64,000 nucleotides of DNA from Acidobacteriota bacterium (GCA_013289855.1 JABCZD010000019.1:1-64000); one strand, 5' to 3'. Positions 7,908-16,226 are shown, numbered from the stretch's first letter. Notes: generated by a model from the letters alone, not told the origin. Made by a program: numbers and translations.

Positions 7908-9004
7908 TGTGGGAACTGGTCTTGCGCAATCTGTTGCATCGCCCGCTGCGAACCTTTATTAGCGTGATGGCTGTGGGTGTTGAAGTGGCGCTGGTGGTAC
8001 TGATCGTTGGCCTGACCTCCGGATTGCTCACCGAAACCGCCAAGCGCATTGAAGGCATCGGCGCGGACATCGTGCTGCAGCCACCGGCTGCCTCCATTTT
8101 CCTGAATTTTAGCGGCTCGCCGATGCCCATTAAAATTGGCGCCAAGCTCGCCGAATTGAAATATGTCCGAGCCGTCGCTCCGGCATTGCTACAATTCAGT
8201 TCCGCGGGCGGAGTCGACACCATCTGGGGCATCGATCCTGAATCGTTTCGCGCGGTTTCCGGCGGGTTCGTTTTTCTCGATGGCCACGACATGGAGGGCC
8301 CGGACGACCTGTTGGTGGACGACTGGGCTGCCAAATCCAAACACATTAAAGTCGGCGACACTTTCAACCTGTTGAATCACGATTGGCATGTGGCCGGCAT
8401 CATCGAACACGGCAAAGGGGCGCGATTGTTCGTCCCGCTAGCCACTTTGCAGGATTTGGTGGCCGCCCACGACAAAGCCTCGATCTTTTTGCTGAAATGC
8501 ACGCGTCCGGAACACACCGAAGATGTCTCCGAAGAAATGCGCCATCTGCTCCCTGGCTACACGGTTCGCCCACTGAAAGAATTTTTGTCGCTGATGACCT
8601 CCACCAACATCCCCGGGCTGCGCACCTTCATCGACGCGATGATCGCGCTGGCCGTGGCCATCGGCCTTCTGGTGATTTTCCTGACCATGTACACCACGGT
8701 CATCGAGCGCACGCGCGATATCGGGGTGCTGAAATCACTGGGCGCCGACAAGAAGTTCATCGTGCGCACATTATTGATGGAATCCGCGGCCTTGTCTTTA
8801 TTCGGTATTGCCGCCGGCGTAGGCATGAGCTACGGTGTGCGCGCCGCTTTTCTTGCGGGCTTCCCGACTTTGTCAATCCTGATCACACCAGGCTGGATCG
8901 CGCGAGCTGGAGCCATCGCGCTAACCGGAGCCGTCTTCGGCGCGAGCTATCCGGCGTGGATGGCCAGCCGCAAAGACGTCGTGGAAGCGCTTTCGTACGA
9001 CTAA
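7904..9004 (+). CDS. FtsX/MacB-type ABC transporter permease
   Basis: A 366-residue permease of the FtsX/LolC/MacB type. One membrane helix near residues 12-40 precedes a periplasmic MacB-PCD-like domain (about 40-240), followed by three helices (about 243-265, 290-312, 335-355). This four-helix topology is the family hallmark; two copies or a homodimer form the channel. It is read from the ATGA overlapping the upstream lipoprotein gene and precedes a LolD-type ATPase by 112 bp. The motif GVLKSLGADKKFIVRTLLMESA before the third helix is the coupling helix typical of LolC/E and MacB. Function is probably extraction of lipoproteins or lipids from the inner membrane, not a classical importer. 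Confidence 0.88.
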   Translation: MMWELVLRNLLHRPLRTFISVMAVGVEVALVVLIVGLTSGLLTETAKRIEGIGADIVLQPPAASIFLNFSGSPMPIKIGAKLAELKYVRAVAPALLQFSSAGGVDTIWGIDPESFRAVSGGFVFLDGHDMEGPDDLLVDDWAAKSKHIKVGDTFNLLNHDWHVAGIIEHGKGARLFVPLATLQDLVAAHDKASIFLLKCTRPEHTEDVSEEMRHLLPGYTVRPLKEFLSLMTSTNIPGLRTFIDAMIALAVAIGLLVIFLTMYTTVIERTRDIGVLKSLGADKKFIVRTLLMESAALSLFGIAAGVGMSYGVRAAFLAGFPTLSILITPGWIARAGAIALTGAVFGASYPAWMASRKDVVEALSYD

Positions 9005-9115
9005 GTTTGTTGCAAAGTATTCAGTAAGTTTTGCCGGGTAAATCCCGGACAAACGGTAAACAGCAATCGTAGTTGCATGCGAGAAAAGGGGCCGCGCCGC
9101 TAGGCAGCAGAGAAA

Positions 9116-9868
9116 ATGGCAGATACACTACGAAATACTACCATCCGACTGACCTTCGAGGACAAGGGGCCGACAAAAAAAGGCGTGGAGCCCATACTCA
9201 AGACAGAGAAGCTCTGGAAGCGATACCGCGCCGGTAAAGTGGAAGTGCCAGCATTGCGCGGCGTGGATTTTGAGGTACAACCCGGCGAATCGGTAGCAGT
9301 GATGGGCCCTTCGGGCTGCGGGAAGTCTTCCCTGTTGTACGTGATAGGCGGCCTTGCGAAGGCTTCTGAAGGCAGAGTGCTCGTCGACGGCAACGACCTT
9401 TCCACCATGAGCGACGCCGAACGCACCAAACTTCGGCGCCATAAAATTGGCTTCGTTTTCCAGCGCTTCAATCTTCTTCCGACGCTCACCGCCAAAGGCA
9501 ACATCGCTATCGCGCAATACATTCATGGCGACGGCTTCGATCCGCATCGCTTTGACGTAACCACCAAGATGCTCGGCCTGGTCGGTCGCTTGCATCACCG
9601 CCCTTCCGAATTATCCGGCGGCGAGCAGCAGCGCGTGGCCATCGCCCGCGCCATCATCAACGAACCAAAAATCCTGCTCGCGGATGAACCCACGGGCAAT
9701 CTGGATTCCAAGAATTCCGAAGTGGTGTTGCAAATGCTTCGTCAGTTGAACAAAGATCTGGGGCAGACTATCGTGATGATCACGCATAACCCCGAAGCTG
9801 TCGTTTATTTCGATCGCGTGGTGCACATGCGCGATGGCGTAATTGTCGACGGCATTCCCGCGGACTAA
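9116..9868 (+). CDS. LolD/MacB-type ABC transporter ATP-binding protein
   Basis: A 250-residue ATPase that should power the permease encoded upstream. Walker A is GPSGCGKSS (64-72), the Q-loop VFQRFNLLPTLTAKGNI (114-130), the signature LSGGEQQRV (166-174), Walker B ILLADEP (186-192) with GNLDS D-loop, and a switch His in MITHNPE. These match the LolD/MacB/FtsE subfamily (DEPTGNLDS is diagnostic). About 28 residues precede the usual start of the domain; a later ATG is not available in a good position, so the N-terminal extension is probably real. A 110-bp gap separates it from the permease, and the small membrane protein gene begins 1 bp after its stop. Confidence 0.93.
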   Translation: MADTLRNTTIRLTFEDKGPTKKGVEPILKTEKLWKRYRAGKVEVPALRGVDFEVQPGESVAVMGPSGCGKSSLLYVIGGLAKASEGRVLVDGNDLSTMSDAERTKLRRHKIGFVFQRFNLLPTLTAKGNIAIAQYIHGDGFDPHRFDVTTKMLGLVGRLHHRPSELSGGEQQRVAIARAIINEPKILLADEPTGNLDSKNSEVVLQMLRQLNKDLGQTIVMITHNPEAVVYFDRVVHMRDGVIVDGIPAD

Positions 9869-9869
9869 C

Positions 9870-10268
9870 ATGGCCAGCATCGGACAAATCTTATCGCGCA
9901 CGTTTTTCTGGACCTACGAGCGCGGCACGTGGCAATACGATCTGGCGGTGATTCTGATCCTGATTTTCGTGCTGGCGACGCCTGGCAGGTGGTTCAACGA
10001 GCAGCCCCAGACCGGTGTCGCCCCTTACCCCGGCGAAGTCCAGCATCTAGTCGTCCCTGCGGCCCCTGCGGGTATCGATACCTATCGCGTGGACGCACGC
10101 CTTCTGGCACCTCCCAAGCAGACTCCCGCGCTCGAAAACGATCTGCACCACGCCTTGCAAAAAACCCTTCCGGTGCTCGGCAACGGCCGCTTCGCCATCA
10201 CCAAGATCGAGGCCGTGCGCGACGCCAGCGGCACGGTCATCGCCTATGACGTGGACGTTCGCCGCTAG
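9870..10268 (+). CDS. Small membrane-anchored protein of unknown function
   Basis: A 132-residue protein starting at the ATG 1 bp after the ATPase stop codon, so certainly in the same operon. A single membrane segment (about 23-40, YDLAVILILIFVLATPGRW) is followed by a roughly 90-residue domain that should face the periplasm. That domain ends in a beta pattern (FAITKIEAVRDASGTVIAYDVDVRR). No known family was recognised. Its position between the LolD-like ATPase and the LolA-like protein suggests that it is an accessory subunit of the same trafficking machine. Confidence 0.75.
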   Translation: MASIGQILSRTFFWTYERGTWQYDLAVILILIFVLATPGRWFNEQPQTGVAPYPGEVQHLVVPAAPAGIDTYRVDARLLAPPKQTPALENDLHHALQKTLPVLGNGRFAITKIEAVRDASGTVIAYDVDVRR

Positions 10269-10352
10269 CGGCATGCGCTAGCACACCTGCAAGAATCGCT
10301 CTCGTATCTTTTCTCCGCGTGCCCGCATCTCTTTCCCTATGTTAGGATTGCC

Positions 10353-11096
10353 GTGCAGGGCAGCCGTGCCAACAACCCCGTCCCACCGAGGAAGCGTTTG
10401 AAATTTTTACGATTTTGCCTGGTATTTTCAACTTTGCTTTTGGCACTGCCCTTAGCGCCGCTACTTTTCGCTCAAGGCCCACCGCGGACCGTCGACAGCG
10501 TGCTCGGCCTCATGGACCACGCTGCTCAGGGCTTCCGCTCCCTCACCGCCACCATCGAGCACGTCAAATTCACCGCGGTGGTCAGCGACACTTCCAAGGA
10601 AACCGGCAACCTATACGTCCGCAGAGACGAGAAAATGCGCATCGACATCACCGCGCCGGACCCGCGGACCATCCTCAGAACCGGCGATTCGCTGTTTGTC
10701 TACACGCCGAAAATAAAACGCGTTGAGGAATATAACCTGGGCAAGAACCGCTCCATGGTCGATCAATATATTTTGCTGGGCTTTGGCACACGGAGCGCGG
10801 AAGTGCGGAAAAGCTACGACGTGGTCCTAACCGGAGAAGACCAACTCGACGGCCGAAAGGTAGCCGTGCTCGAGTTAACTCCCAAGTCCGAAGAGGTCCG
10901 CAAGCAAATTACGAAAATTCAGATGTGGATCGACGAAGCTTCCTGGCTGCCCATTCAACAGAAATTTTTCGAAGCTACGGCCGGCGACTATTTCCTGTTT
11001 CACTACAGCGATATGAAGGAAGATCTGAAGGTTCCTGAAAGCCGATTCAAGCAGGACTGGCCCAAGGGCGTAACTCGCGTCAAACCCGCCTCGTAA
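10353..11096 (+). CDS. LolA-like periplasmic lipoprotein carrier
   Basis: LolA shuttles lipoproteins through the periplasm from a Lol ABC transporter to the outer membrane. This 247-residue protein (GTG at 10353; a TTG at 10398 would also fit) has a signal peptide with a hydrophobic core FCLVFSTLLLALPLAPLLFAQ cleaved near residue 41. The mature part has the LolA half-barrel pattern: FRSLTATIEHVKF, GNLYVRRDEKMRIDI, FVYTPKIKRVEEYNL and WIDEASWLPIQQKFFE. It closes the cluster lipoprotein-permease-ATPase-membrane protein. The E. coli LolA is about 180 residues, so this is somewhat long. Co-location with a LolD-type ATPase supports the assignment. Confidence 0.82.
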   Translation: MQGSRANNPVPPRKRLKFLRFCLVFSTLLLALPLAPLLFAQGPPRTVDSVLGLMDHAAQGFRSLTATIEHVKFTAVVSDTSKETGNLYVRRDEKMRIDITAPDPRTILRTGDSLFVYTPKIKRVEEYNLGKNRSMVDQYILLGFGTRSAEVRKSYDVVLTGEDQLDGRKVAVLELTPKSEEVRKQITKIQMWIDEASWLPIQQKFFEATAGDYFLFHYSDMKEDLKVPESRFKQDWPKGVTRVKPAS

Positions 11097-11118
11097 AATA
11101 AAATATTTGGTTTCGTGA

Positions 11119-11138
11119 CACAGCCGATCCTGGCTGTG
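11119..11138. terminator. Bidirectional hairpin between convergent genes
   Basis: CACAGCC-GATCCT-GGCTGTG forms a 7-bp stem with a 6-nt loop, between the stops of the LolA-like gene and ada. An A/T-rich run lies to the left (AATAAAATATTT) and CATTT to the right, so it may terminate both transcripts. Confidence 0.5.
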
Positions 11139-11149
11139 CGCATTTACCC

Positions 11150-12259
11150 CTAGGCCTTAGCCACTGAAGTTGCACTTACGTGTTCCGTCTTCTGCTCCTG
11201 CGCCAGCAATTCCTCTTTCCGTCCCAGCCCCCAACGATACCCCGCCAACTTTCCGTCTTCGCGAATCACACGATGGCACGGCACCACGATGGACACTGGA
11301 TTCATGGCGCACGCGCGAGCCACGGCGCGCACGGCCCTGGGATTGCCCACCGCGCGAGCCACCTCCGAGTACGTGCGCGTGGCGCCACGCGGAATCTTTT
11401 GCAGCTCCTGCCACACGCGCCGCTGAAACGCCGTGGCCTGCAAATCCAGCGGCACCTCAACTTGCGACTGCCGTCCTTCGATGCGCCCGACGATCTCTTG
11501 CACCCAGCGGCCATACGACTCCGCGGCCGCAGCAATTTCCGCCCGCGGATATTCCTCGCGCAGCGCCGCGACCAGCTTGGCGTTGTCGTCTCCCAGATAA
11601 ACCGCGGATACTCCCTTTTCGGTGGCTCCCACCAAAACTTTCCCTAACGGCGATTTTGCGATGGTGTAAGTGATCTTCATTCCCAATCCTCCTTTGCGAT
11701 AAGCAGCGGGCGTCATGCCGAGCTGTGCGTTGCTGCGTTCATACACGCGGCTCGCGGAACCGTAGCCCGTTTCGTACAGTGCGTCCGTAATCGAGCGCCC
11801 GGCACGCAACATGGACTTGAAGCGATCGATACGGAGCGCCTCGGCAAGGTCCCGCGGGGTCAATCCGGTGACCTGTGCGAAGGCGCGGCGCAAGGTCGCC
11901 GGCGAGGTGCGCAGCTTCTTCGCAATGTCGGAGAGACGCACGGGATCTTCGCCGACCGCAGCTAGCAATTTGGTAGCGTCCTGTACCAGCACGACGGCGG
12001 CGGCTAGTTCGTTCGGCCGGCAACGCAGGCACGCGCGAAAGCCCTGTGTCTCTGCCTCTTGCTGCGTGCGAAAAAATATGACGTTGCGCCGAAGCGGCCG
12101 CCGCGCCGGGCAGGACGGCCGGCAATAGATACGCGTTGAGCGCACCGCCAATACAAAGGTTCCGTCCGCGCGCCGGTCGCGCGCCGTGGCGGCTTGCCAA
12201 TAACGCTCTTCGGTGCGCTGCGGGATGGGGTTTGCGATATTGCGATTTGTCAGGTTCAT
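11150..12259 (-). CDS. ada: Bifunctional Ada: methyltransferase and transcriptional regulator
   Basis: Ada repairs O6-methylguanine and methyl phosphotriesters and activates the adaptive response. The 369-residue protein has the three expected parts: a zinc-binding N-terminal Ada domain with C46, C50, C77 and C80 (YCRPSC ... CLRC), C46 being the likely phosphotriester methyl acceptor; an AraC-type helix-turn-helix region (about 95-190); and a C-terminal MGMT domain with the active-site PCHRV at 327-331 (C328 accepts the O6-methyl group). The length is near the E. coli Ada (354). Start is the ATG at 12259. A neighbouring AlkB or glycosylase was not seen. It converges with the LolA-like gene. 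Confidence 0.96.
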   Translation of the reverse strand: MNLTNRNIANPIPQRTEERYWQAATARDRRADGTFVLAVRSTRIYCRPSCPARRPLRRNVIFFRTQQEAETQGFRACLRCRPNELAAAVVLVQDATKLLAAVGEDPVRLSDIAKKLRTSPATLRRAFAQVTGLTPRDLAEALRIDRFKSMLRAGRSITDALYETGYGSASRVYERSNAQLGMTPAAYRKGGLGMKITYTIAKSPLGKVLVGATEKGVSAVYLGDDNAKLVAALREEYPRAEIAAAAESYGRWVQEIVGRIEGRQSQVEVPLDLQATAFQRRVWQELQKIPRGATRTYSEVARAVGNPRAVRAVARACAMNPVSIVVPCHRVIREDGKLAGYRWGLGRKEELLAQEQKTEHVSATSVAKA

Positions 12260-12663
12260 GTTTGTCGATGTCCAAAATAGCGCAGCGCGCAGGGGGAATC
12301 TATCCGCAAACGCGCAGCAAAGCCCACCTTTTCACGCCATTCCAATGAAGGTCAACGCGGCGCTTCTAGCCAACGCAAGCGCCTTTTCGCTACAATTTAA
12401 AGGCAAGTGGGCCCGCCGCCGGAGGACCGCAGCGATCTTCACAGGGGTGCAACCAGACCCTTGGTACTATTACTAAGTGTTTGAAGTTAAGACACTTCTT
12501 ATGATTTCCACAGGTGACGCTTGCCTCGTCTGGTGCCATCTTAGCGGTCCATCTTCATTGTTCGGTTGGGGTGGTTCGGCCAGGTTTTCCAGTACAGGTT
12601 TTACCAAGTGCGCAGCGCTCGTTGGCGGCGCGAGCGTGGAAGAACGTTGCTTCTGAGGGCGCA
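12260..12663. other. 404-bp intergenic region between ada and the PilZ gene
   Basis: No supported gene. A TACAAT box sits at 12391-12396 (plus strand) in the CGCTACAAT context also seen upstream of other genes here. An inverted repeat AAGTGT...ACACTT occurs near 12476-12496. Short frames in this gap show no family features and lack Shine-Dalgarno sites. Confidence 0.5.
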
Positions 12664-13293
12664 ATGAACGCGAGAAACCGAGCAATTCCGATCGATATTG
12701 CAGGCGCTGGGAGAACCCAGCCAGCTTCTCCCACTCCTTCTTCCTCTGTGGCGTCGTCTCCAGCGCCCGCGTCGTCCCCCGCGCCCGTGTCATCTCCAAT
12801 GATGGCCTCATCCCCAGCAATGCTTCCGTCCGCCGATCCGTCATCGCGGGTACCTGCATTGCGCGTTGCACCGCTGTTGCAGGCCACCATGCCCCGGCGC
12901 TTCGTCCGCGTGCCCACCTACGCCGTCGGCGTGGTTCCCGAGCATCGCGAATACCCGCGCGCCACGCTGAAGCTTCCGTTACGCTTGCGCAGCGTCAGCG
13001 GCCTCGCCGAAGAGTTTCCCATCACCCTGGTAACGCGGGATCTCAGCTCCACGGGAGTTTATTTTCTCTGTCCCAAACCGCTCCCGATGGGCGCATCCGT
13101 GGAACTCGAAATTGTGCTGGTCAGCAGGCCCATGGGCTGCGGTAACGTGGTCATCGCCACCAAAGCGCAAGTGCGACGTGTCGAGCCCGCCGCCATGCCC
13201 AAATGGTTCGGCATTGCTGCCTCCTTCGAAGACCTGCAATTCGGCCGCGATGATGGCGTCCCCAGCCGCTTCGATTTCCCCACTAATCTGTAG
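12664..13293 (+). CDS. PilZ-domain protein
   Basis: A 209-residue candidate cyclic-di-GMP receptor. Residues 1-75 form a linker rich in Ser, Pro and Ala; the PilZ fold follows. The binding signature is present: the arginine motif in EHREYPRATLKLPLRLR and, about 35 residues on, DLSSTGVYF, matching (D/N)xSxxG. The start is the ATG at 12664, preceded by GAGGG at 12655-12659; an in-frame extension reaching 12514 lacks a comparable site. The partner that responds to cyclic-di-GMP is unknown; no flagellar or cellulose gene is nearby. It lies downstream of the ada promoter region and is followed by a hairpin-rich gap. Confidence 0.85.
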   Translation: MNARNRAIPIDIAGAGRTQPASPTPSSSVASSPAPASSPAPVSSPMMASSPAMLPSADPSSRVPALRVAPLLQATMPRRFVRVPTYAVGVVPEHREYPRATLKLPLRLRSVSGLAEEFPITLVTRDLSSTGVYFLCPKPLPMGASVELEIVLVSRPMGCGNVVIATKAQVRRVEPAAMPKWFGIAASFEDLQFGRDDGVPSRFDFPTNL

Positions 13294-13331
13294 CATATCG
13301 TCCCGCAATTATTCTTCGCAGGGCTCAGGGA

Positions 13332-13352
13332 GGGCACGGCTTCAGCCGGGCC
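13332..13352. repeat. Short palindrome, first of three in the PilZ-HAD gap
   Basis: GGGCACGGCTTCAGCCGGGCC contains CGGCT-TC-AGCCG (13337-13348), a 5-bp stem with GGC flanks. It resembles the GGCACG palindromes at 15638 and 50111. Confidence 0.5.
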
Positions 13353-13370
13353 GGAAAACCTTACTGACCT

Positions 13371-13390
13371 TCGGGGGTTTTAACCCCCGA
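13371..13390. repeat. Perfect palindromic hairpin
   Basis: TCGGGGGTT-TT-AACCCCCGA is a perfect 9-bp stem with a two-base loop. It may act as a terminator or be a REP-like element. Confidence 0.6.
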
Positions 13391-13421
13391 GGTTATCGGC
13401 TAGCTGTCGACACTATCCGTG

Positions 13422-13440
13422 GGCGGGCTTCGCGTCCGCC
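13422..13440. repeat. Palindromic hairpin upstream of the HAD gene
   Basis: GGCGG-GCTTCGCGT-CCGCC, a 5-bp stem, ends 29 bp before the start codon at 13470. It is the third hairpin within about 110 bp. Confidence 0.45.
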
Positions 13441-13469
13441 AATTCTCCACTCTGTTACCCTGAACTGCC

Positions 13470-14126
13470 ATGCCCGCATCCCAAAAACGCAAGATCGTCG
13501 GCGTGCTCTTCGATTGGGACGGCACGCTGCTGAATTCCTATGCGGCCGACTCCGCAGCCTATCTAGCCATGTTCCAGCAAATGGAAATCGCCTGGGGCTT
13601 GGAAGACCTGGCGCAACACTATTCGCCCAACTGGTACAACGTCTATCGCGCCGCCGGTCTGCACGAAAGCCGCTGGGCCGCTGCGGACCTGGCCTGGCGC
13701 GCGGAATACGCCACGCAAAGGCCGCAACTGCTTCCAGGAGCGCGGCGCCTGCTGTCGGACTTGCGTAGGCAGTATCCGCTGGGTCTTGTCACCAGCGGCG
13801 ATCGAGGCCGCGTGTTGGGTCAATTACGCCAGTTTCGCCTGCTGCGTATGTTCTCCGCCCGCGTGTGCAGCGGTGACACCGTTGAAAAAAAACCGCATCC
13901 CGCGCCGCTGCGTCTGGCCTTGCGCGCCATGCGGCTGTCCCCGCGAGATTGCGTTTATGTCGGCGACACACGCGAAGATGTCCTCATGGCGCGCCGCGCA
14001 GGAGTGCTTACGATAGGCATCACCGGCCCATTCCCCACGGCGAGAAAGTTAAAATTATCGCGCCCAAACGTGCTGCTTTCCTCGTTAAGCGAATTGCCTG
14101 CGGCCTTGCGGAACCTCCAAACATGA
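13470..14126 (+). CDS. HAD-superfamily hydrolase, phosphoglycolate phosphatase-like
   Basis: A 218-residue cytosolic phosphatase. HAD motif I is FDWDGTLLNS (D15 nucleophile, D17 acid/base), motif II is LVTSGDR (Ser about 109), motif III is the Lys in VEKKPHP, and motif IV is YVGDTREDVLMA with its two Asp. A helical cap (about 24-85) between motifs I and II matches the Gph/PGMB (subclass I) type. A physiological substrate cannot be deduced; 2-phosphoglycolate or a phosphosugar is likely from family knowledge. The ATG at 13470 has no strong Shine-Dalgarno. It converges with the secreted-protein gene, leaving 7 bp between the stops. Confidence 0.88.
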   Translation: MPASQKRKIVGVLFDWDGTLLNSYAADSAAYLAMFQQMEIAWGLEDLAQHYSPNWYNVYRAAGLHESRWAAADLAWRAEYATQRPQLLPGARRLLSDLRRQYPLGLVTSGDRGRVLGQLRQFRLLRMFSARVCSGDTVEKKPHPAPLRLALRAMRLSPRDCVYVGDTREDVLMARRAGVLTIGITGPFPTARKLKLSRPNVLLSSLSELPAALRNLQT

Positions 14127-14133
14127 GCCGACT

Positions 14134-15156
14134 CTACTGCGGCGGCTTGGCGGGAGAAGCGGCCCCTGCAGGGGCTGGCGTTGCCGGCGCGACGGTGGTA
14201 GGCGAGGAACTCGTCGTCCCGCCCGCCGTCAGAGGCTTAAAATCGCTCCATTTGATGATCATGCGCACCGGCACTTCGTGATCTTTGAAATGCAAAGTTT
14301 CGTCCGAACGCGCGTAGGTCGGGAACCAATATTTGCCGTCCACAAATTCGCGATAGGTCTCGAATAGCGTGAACGGAAGTTGCGGCGAAGACTTCATATC
14401 GCCAAGATCGTTCACCCAACTGCCGTAGCTCTTGACCACGTCCAGATACTTGTCGTCAATCCAAACAATGCCCTTGAAAAATCCGTGTTGGCGTTCCACC
14501 ACCCTGGGCTTCACTTCAAAAATGTAGCAGCTGATTTCATCGACTTGGTCCTTGCCAAGATATTTCAAATCGTATTTGGCAAGCTGGCTGGTGATTAAGG
14601 GAAACGCGGGAACGCGATTCAGAGCTTCAAAATCCTCGGATTGCAGCTCCGGCATGTATTGCAGCGTGGAATGCGGACGTTCGACTACCCTGTCGACTGC
14701 GCCGCCGTCCGGGTCGCGCCCCGGCTCGGTGACCATCACATATTCGCCGGCGGGTTTGCCGTCTGGACCGAACTCTTGAATGCGGATCGTCTTGCGATAC
14801 GTGTAGTGGCTGCGCGCAACCGCATAGGCGTCTTCCTGCTGGGTCAATTTCTTAATCACCTGGTCGATGGGAAGCGTCGGCGGTTCGCCCGGATCGGAAG
14901 TGTTTCCGATGCGCTCGACGTGATGCTCCGGGGGCGGCGCCATCGGCCCTTCCGGAGGCTGTTGCGCCGCCAGGGGCGCGCCCGCGATCAGCAAAAAACC
15001 AACCGCAAGCACCGCACAAAATGCCCATCGCGACCCGCGGACCGCGCGTTCAAAGCTGAAGTAGTTCATATGGCGGTTCACAAAACGATTCATAAAGAGC
15101 ATCAAAAGTTGGATGCGCGGTAACCGCCCGAAAGTCTCCCGCGCCGTGTACATCAT
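14134..15156 (-). CDS. Secreted protein of unknown function
   Basis: Up to 340 residues. The hydrophobic signal core (WAFCAVLAVGFLLIAGAP) falls at about residues 45-62, so a later start, the ATG at 15069 (residue 30), would give a normal-length signal peptide and may be the true start. The mature protein begins with a Pro-rich linker and then a beta-rich domain with YTYRKTIRIQEFG, SCYIFEVKPRVVE, GIVWIDDKYLDVVKSYG and KYWFPTYARSDE. This alternation recalls LolA/LppX-type half-barrels and outer-membrane lipoprotein-sorting families, but it is not clear enough to assign. The C-terminus is a Thr/Ser/Pro/Ala tail. It diverges from acylphosphatase. Confidence 0.7.
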   Translation of the reverse strand: MMYTARETFGRLPRIQLLMLFMNRFVNRHMNYFSFERAVRGSRWAFCAVLAVGFLLIAGAPLAAQQPPEGPMAPPPEHHVERIGNTSDPGEPPTLPIDQVIKKLTQQEDAYAVARSHYTYRKTIRIQEFGPDGKPAGEYVMVTEPGRDPDGGAVDRVVERPHSTLQYMPELQSEDFEALNRVPAFPLITSQLAKYDLKYLGKDQVDEISCYIFEVKPRVVERQHGFFKGIVWIDDKYLDVVKSYGSWVNDLGDMKSSPQLPFTLFETYREFVDGKYWFPTYARSDETLHFKDHEVPVRMIIKWSDFKPLTAGGTTSSSPTTVAPATPAPAGAASPAKPPQ

Positions 15157-15191
15157 CTCAGCGCCACGCGGGTTTCACGGCAGTTCGTAGC

Positions 15192-15209
15192 GCGGCCCTT
15201 CAGGGCCGC
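15192..15209. repeat. Palindromic hairpin between divergent genes
   Basis: GCGGCCCT-TC-AGGGCCGC is a perfect 8-bp stem with a two-base loop, placed between the secreted-protein gene and acylphosphatase. It is preceded by TTCGTAGC, a flank similar to the GTCGTAGC at 22634 and 25483. Confidence 0.6.
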
Positions 15210-15308
15210 ATTCTTCCGCACCACGTTCCGAGTGTAGCTCACTCACTCCCGTAGCTTCTAGCGCACCCGCAACTCTCTTCGCGGCACCGGAAAATTGCGC
15301 GTCTCTGT

Positions 15309-15314
15309 TACAAT
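15309..15314 (+). promoter_or_regulatory. -10 box of acylphosphatase, near-leaderless geometry
   Basis: TACAAT ends 10 nt before the preferred GTG start at 15325. No Shine-Dalgarno is visible between them. A -35 hexamer is not obvious. Confidence 0.4.
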
Positions 15315-15324
15315 TTCTTGTTCC

Positions 15325-15618
15325 GTGAGCGATGCGAAACAAGCCAAGCGGTACTTCGTGTCCGGCGCCGTGCAAGGTGTGGGGTTTCGCTATTTCGCGC
15401 AAAACGCCGCCGAAAAACTCCAGTTGGCCGGTTTCGTACGCAATTTGCGCGATGGCCGCGTAGAAGTTTTCGCCGTTGGCACGCCGCAGCAGCTTGCGCA
15501 GTTTCGCTCCGTCCTGGAACGCGGTCCGCGCTTTGCGTCGGTGCGCGAGATACGCGAAGAACACGCCGACGTCGACGCGCGTTTCGCGACGAATTTTGTA
15601 ATCACGCACGACGCCTAG
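15325..15618 (+). CDS. acyP: Acylphosphatase
   Basis: Acylphosphatase hydrolyses carboxyl-phosphate bonds in small acyl phosphates. The 97-residue protein has the usual length and fold signature: GAVQGVGFRYF with catalytic R22 and FVRNLRDGRVEVFA with catalytic N40, matching R23 and N41 of the family. I chose the GTG at 15325 because the protein then starts 12 residues before the first motif strand as in homologs; a frame extension to 15295 would add residues unlike the family and overlap the -10 box. The physiological substrate is unclear. A 20-bp palindrome follows the stop. Confidence 0.93.
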   Translation: MSDAKQAKRYFVSGAVQGVGFRYFAQNAAEKLQLAGFVRNLRDGRVEVFAVGTPQQLAQFRSVLERGPRFASVREIREEHADVDARFATNFVITHDA

Positions 15619-15637
15619 TTTGTCGTAGCAACCGCAG

Positions 15638-15657
15638 GGGCACGACATGTCGTGCCC
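15638..15657. repeat. Perfect 20-bp palindrome, family GGGCACG
   Basis: GGGCACGACATGTCGTGCCC is fully self-complementary. It differs at two symmetric positions from the palindrome at 50111-50130, the change in one arm being matched in the other. It lies between acyP and apt. Confidence 0.7.
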
Positions 15658-15704
15658 TTCTTTTGTGTTCCCGCGATCCGCGGAGCGTAATCTAAGGAGC
15701 TTTG

Positions 15705-16226
15705 ATGGACGATCTGAAAAAGCTGATCCGCGAAGTGCCGGACTATCCCAAGCCGGGCATTTTGTTTTATGACCTGACCACGCTGCTCAAGGACAAGACC
15801 GGCTTCCACCTGATGATTGACCGCCTTTGCGATCACTACCACGGCCACACCATCGATATCGTGGCCGGCATCGAAGCACGCGGCTTCATCTTCGCGCCGG
15901 CTCTGGCTTATCGTTTGGGCGCGGGCTTCGTGCCGGTTCGTAAACCAAAAAAACTCCCGGCGAAAACCGCGAGCATCACCTACCAGCTGGAATACGGCAC
16001 GGACACCCTGGAACTTCACGAAGACGCCATCCAACCCGGCCAGCGCGTCATCATCTGCGACGACTTGCTGGCCACCGGTGGCACCGCCGCCGCCACTGCG
16101 AAATTAATTCAGCAACTGGGCGGCACGGTAGAAGGCGCCGCCTTCGCCGTAGAACTGACATTCCTGAAAGGCCGTTCCAAACTCCAGGGGCTGGATATTT
16201 TCTCTCTGATCCAATACGACAAATAA
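15705..16226 (+). CDS. apt: Adenine phosphoribosyltransferase
   Basis: Apt salvages adenine to AMP using PRPP in the cytosol. The 173-residue protein matches the family length, starts with the typical DLKKLIREVPDYPKPGILFYD sequence, and has the PRPP loop CDDLLATGGTAAA at 118-130 and the IEARGFIFAPALAYRLG flexible-loop region at 56-72. ATG at 15705 is preceded by AAGGAG (15694-15699) at ideal spacing. It is followed by a 479-bp gap carrying two kinds of repeat, so no downstream operon partner. Confidence 0.96.
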   Translation: MDDLKKLIREVPDYPKPGILFYDLTTLLKDKTGFHLMIDRLCDHYHGHTIDIVAGIEARGFIFAPALAYRLGAGFVPVRKPKKLPAKTASITYQLEYGTDTLELHEDAIQPGQRVIICDDLLATGGTAAATAKLIQQLGGTVEGAAFAVELTFLKGRSKLQGLDIFSLIQYDK

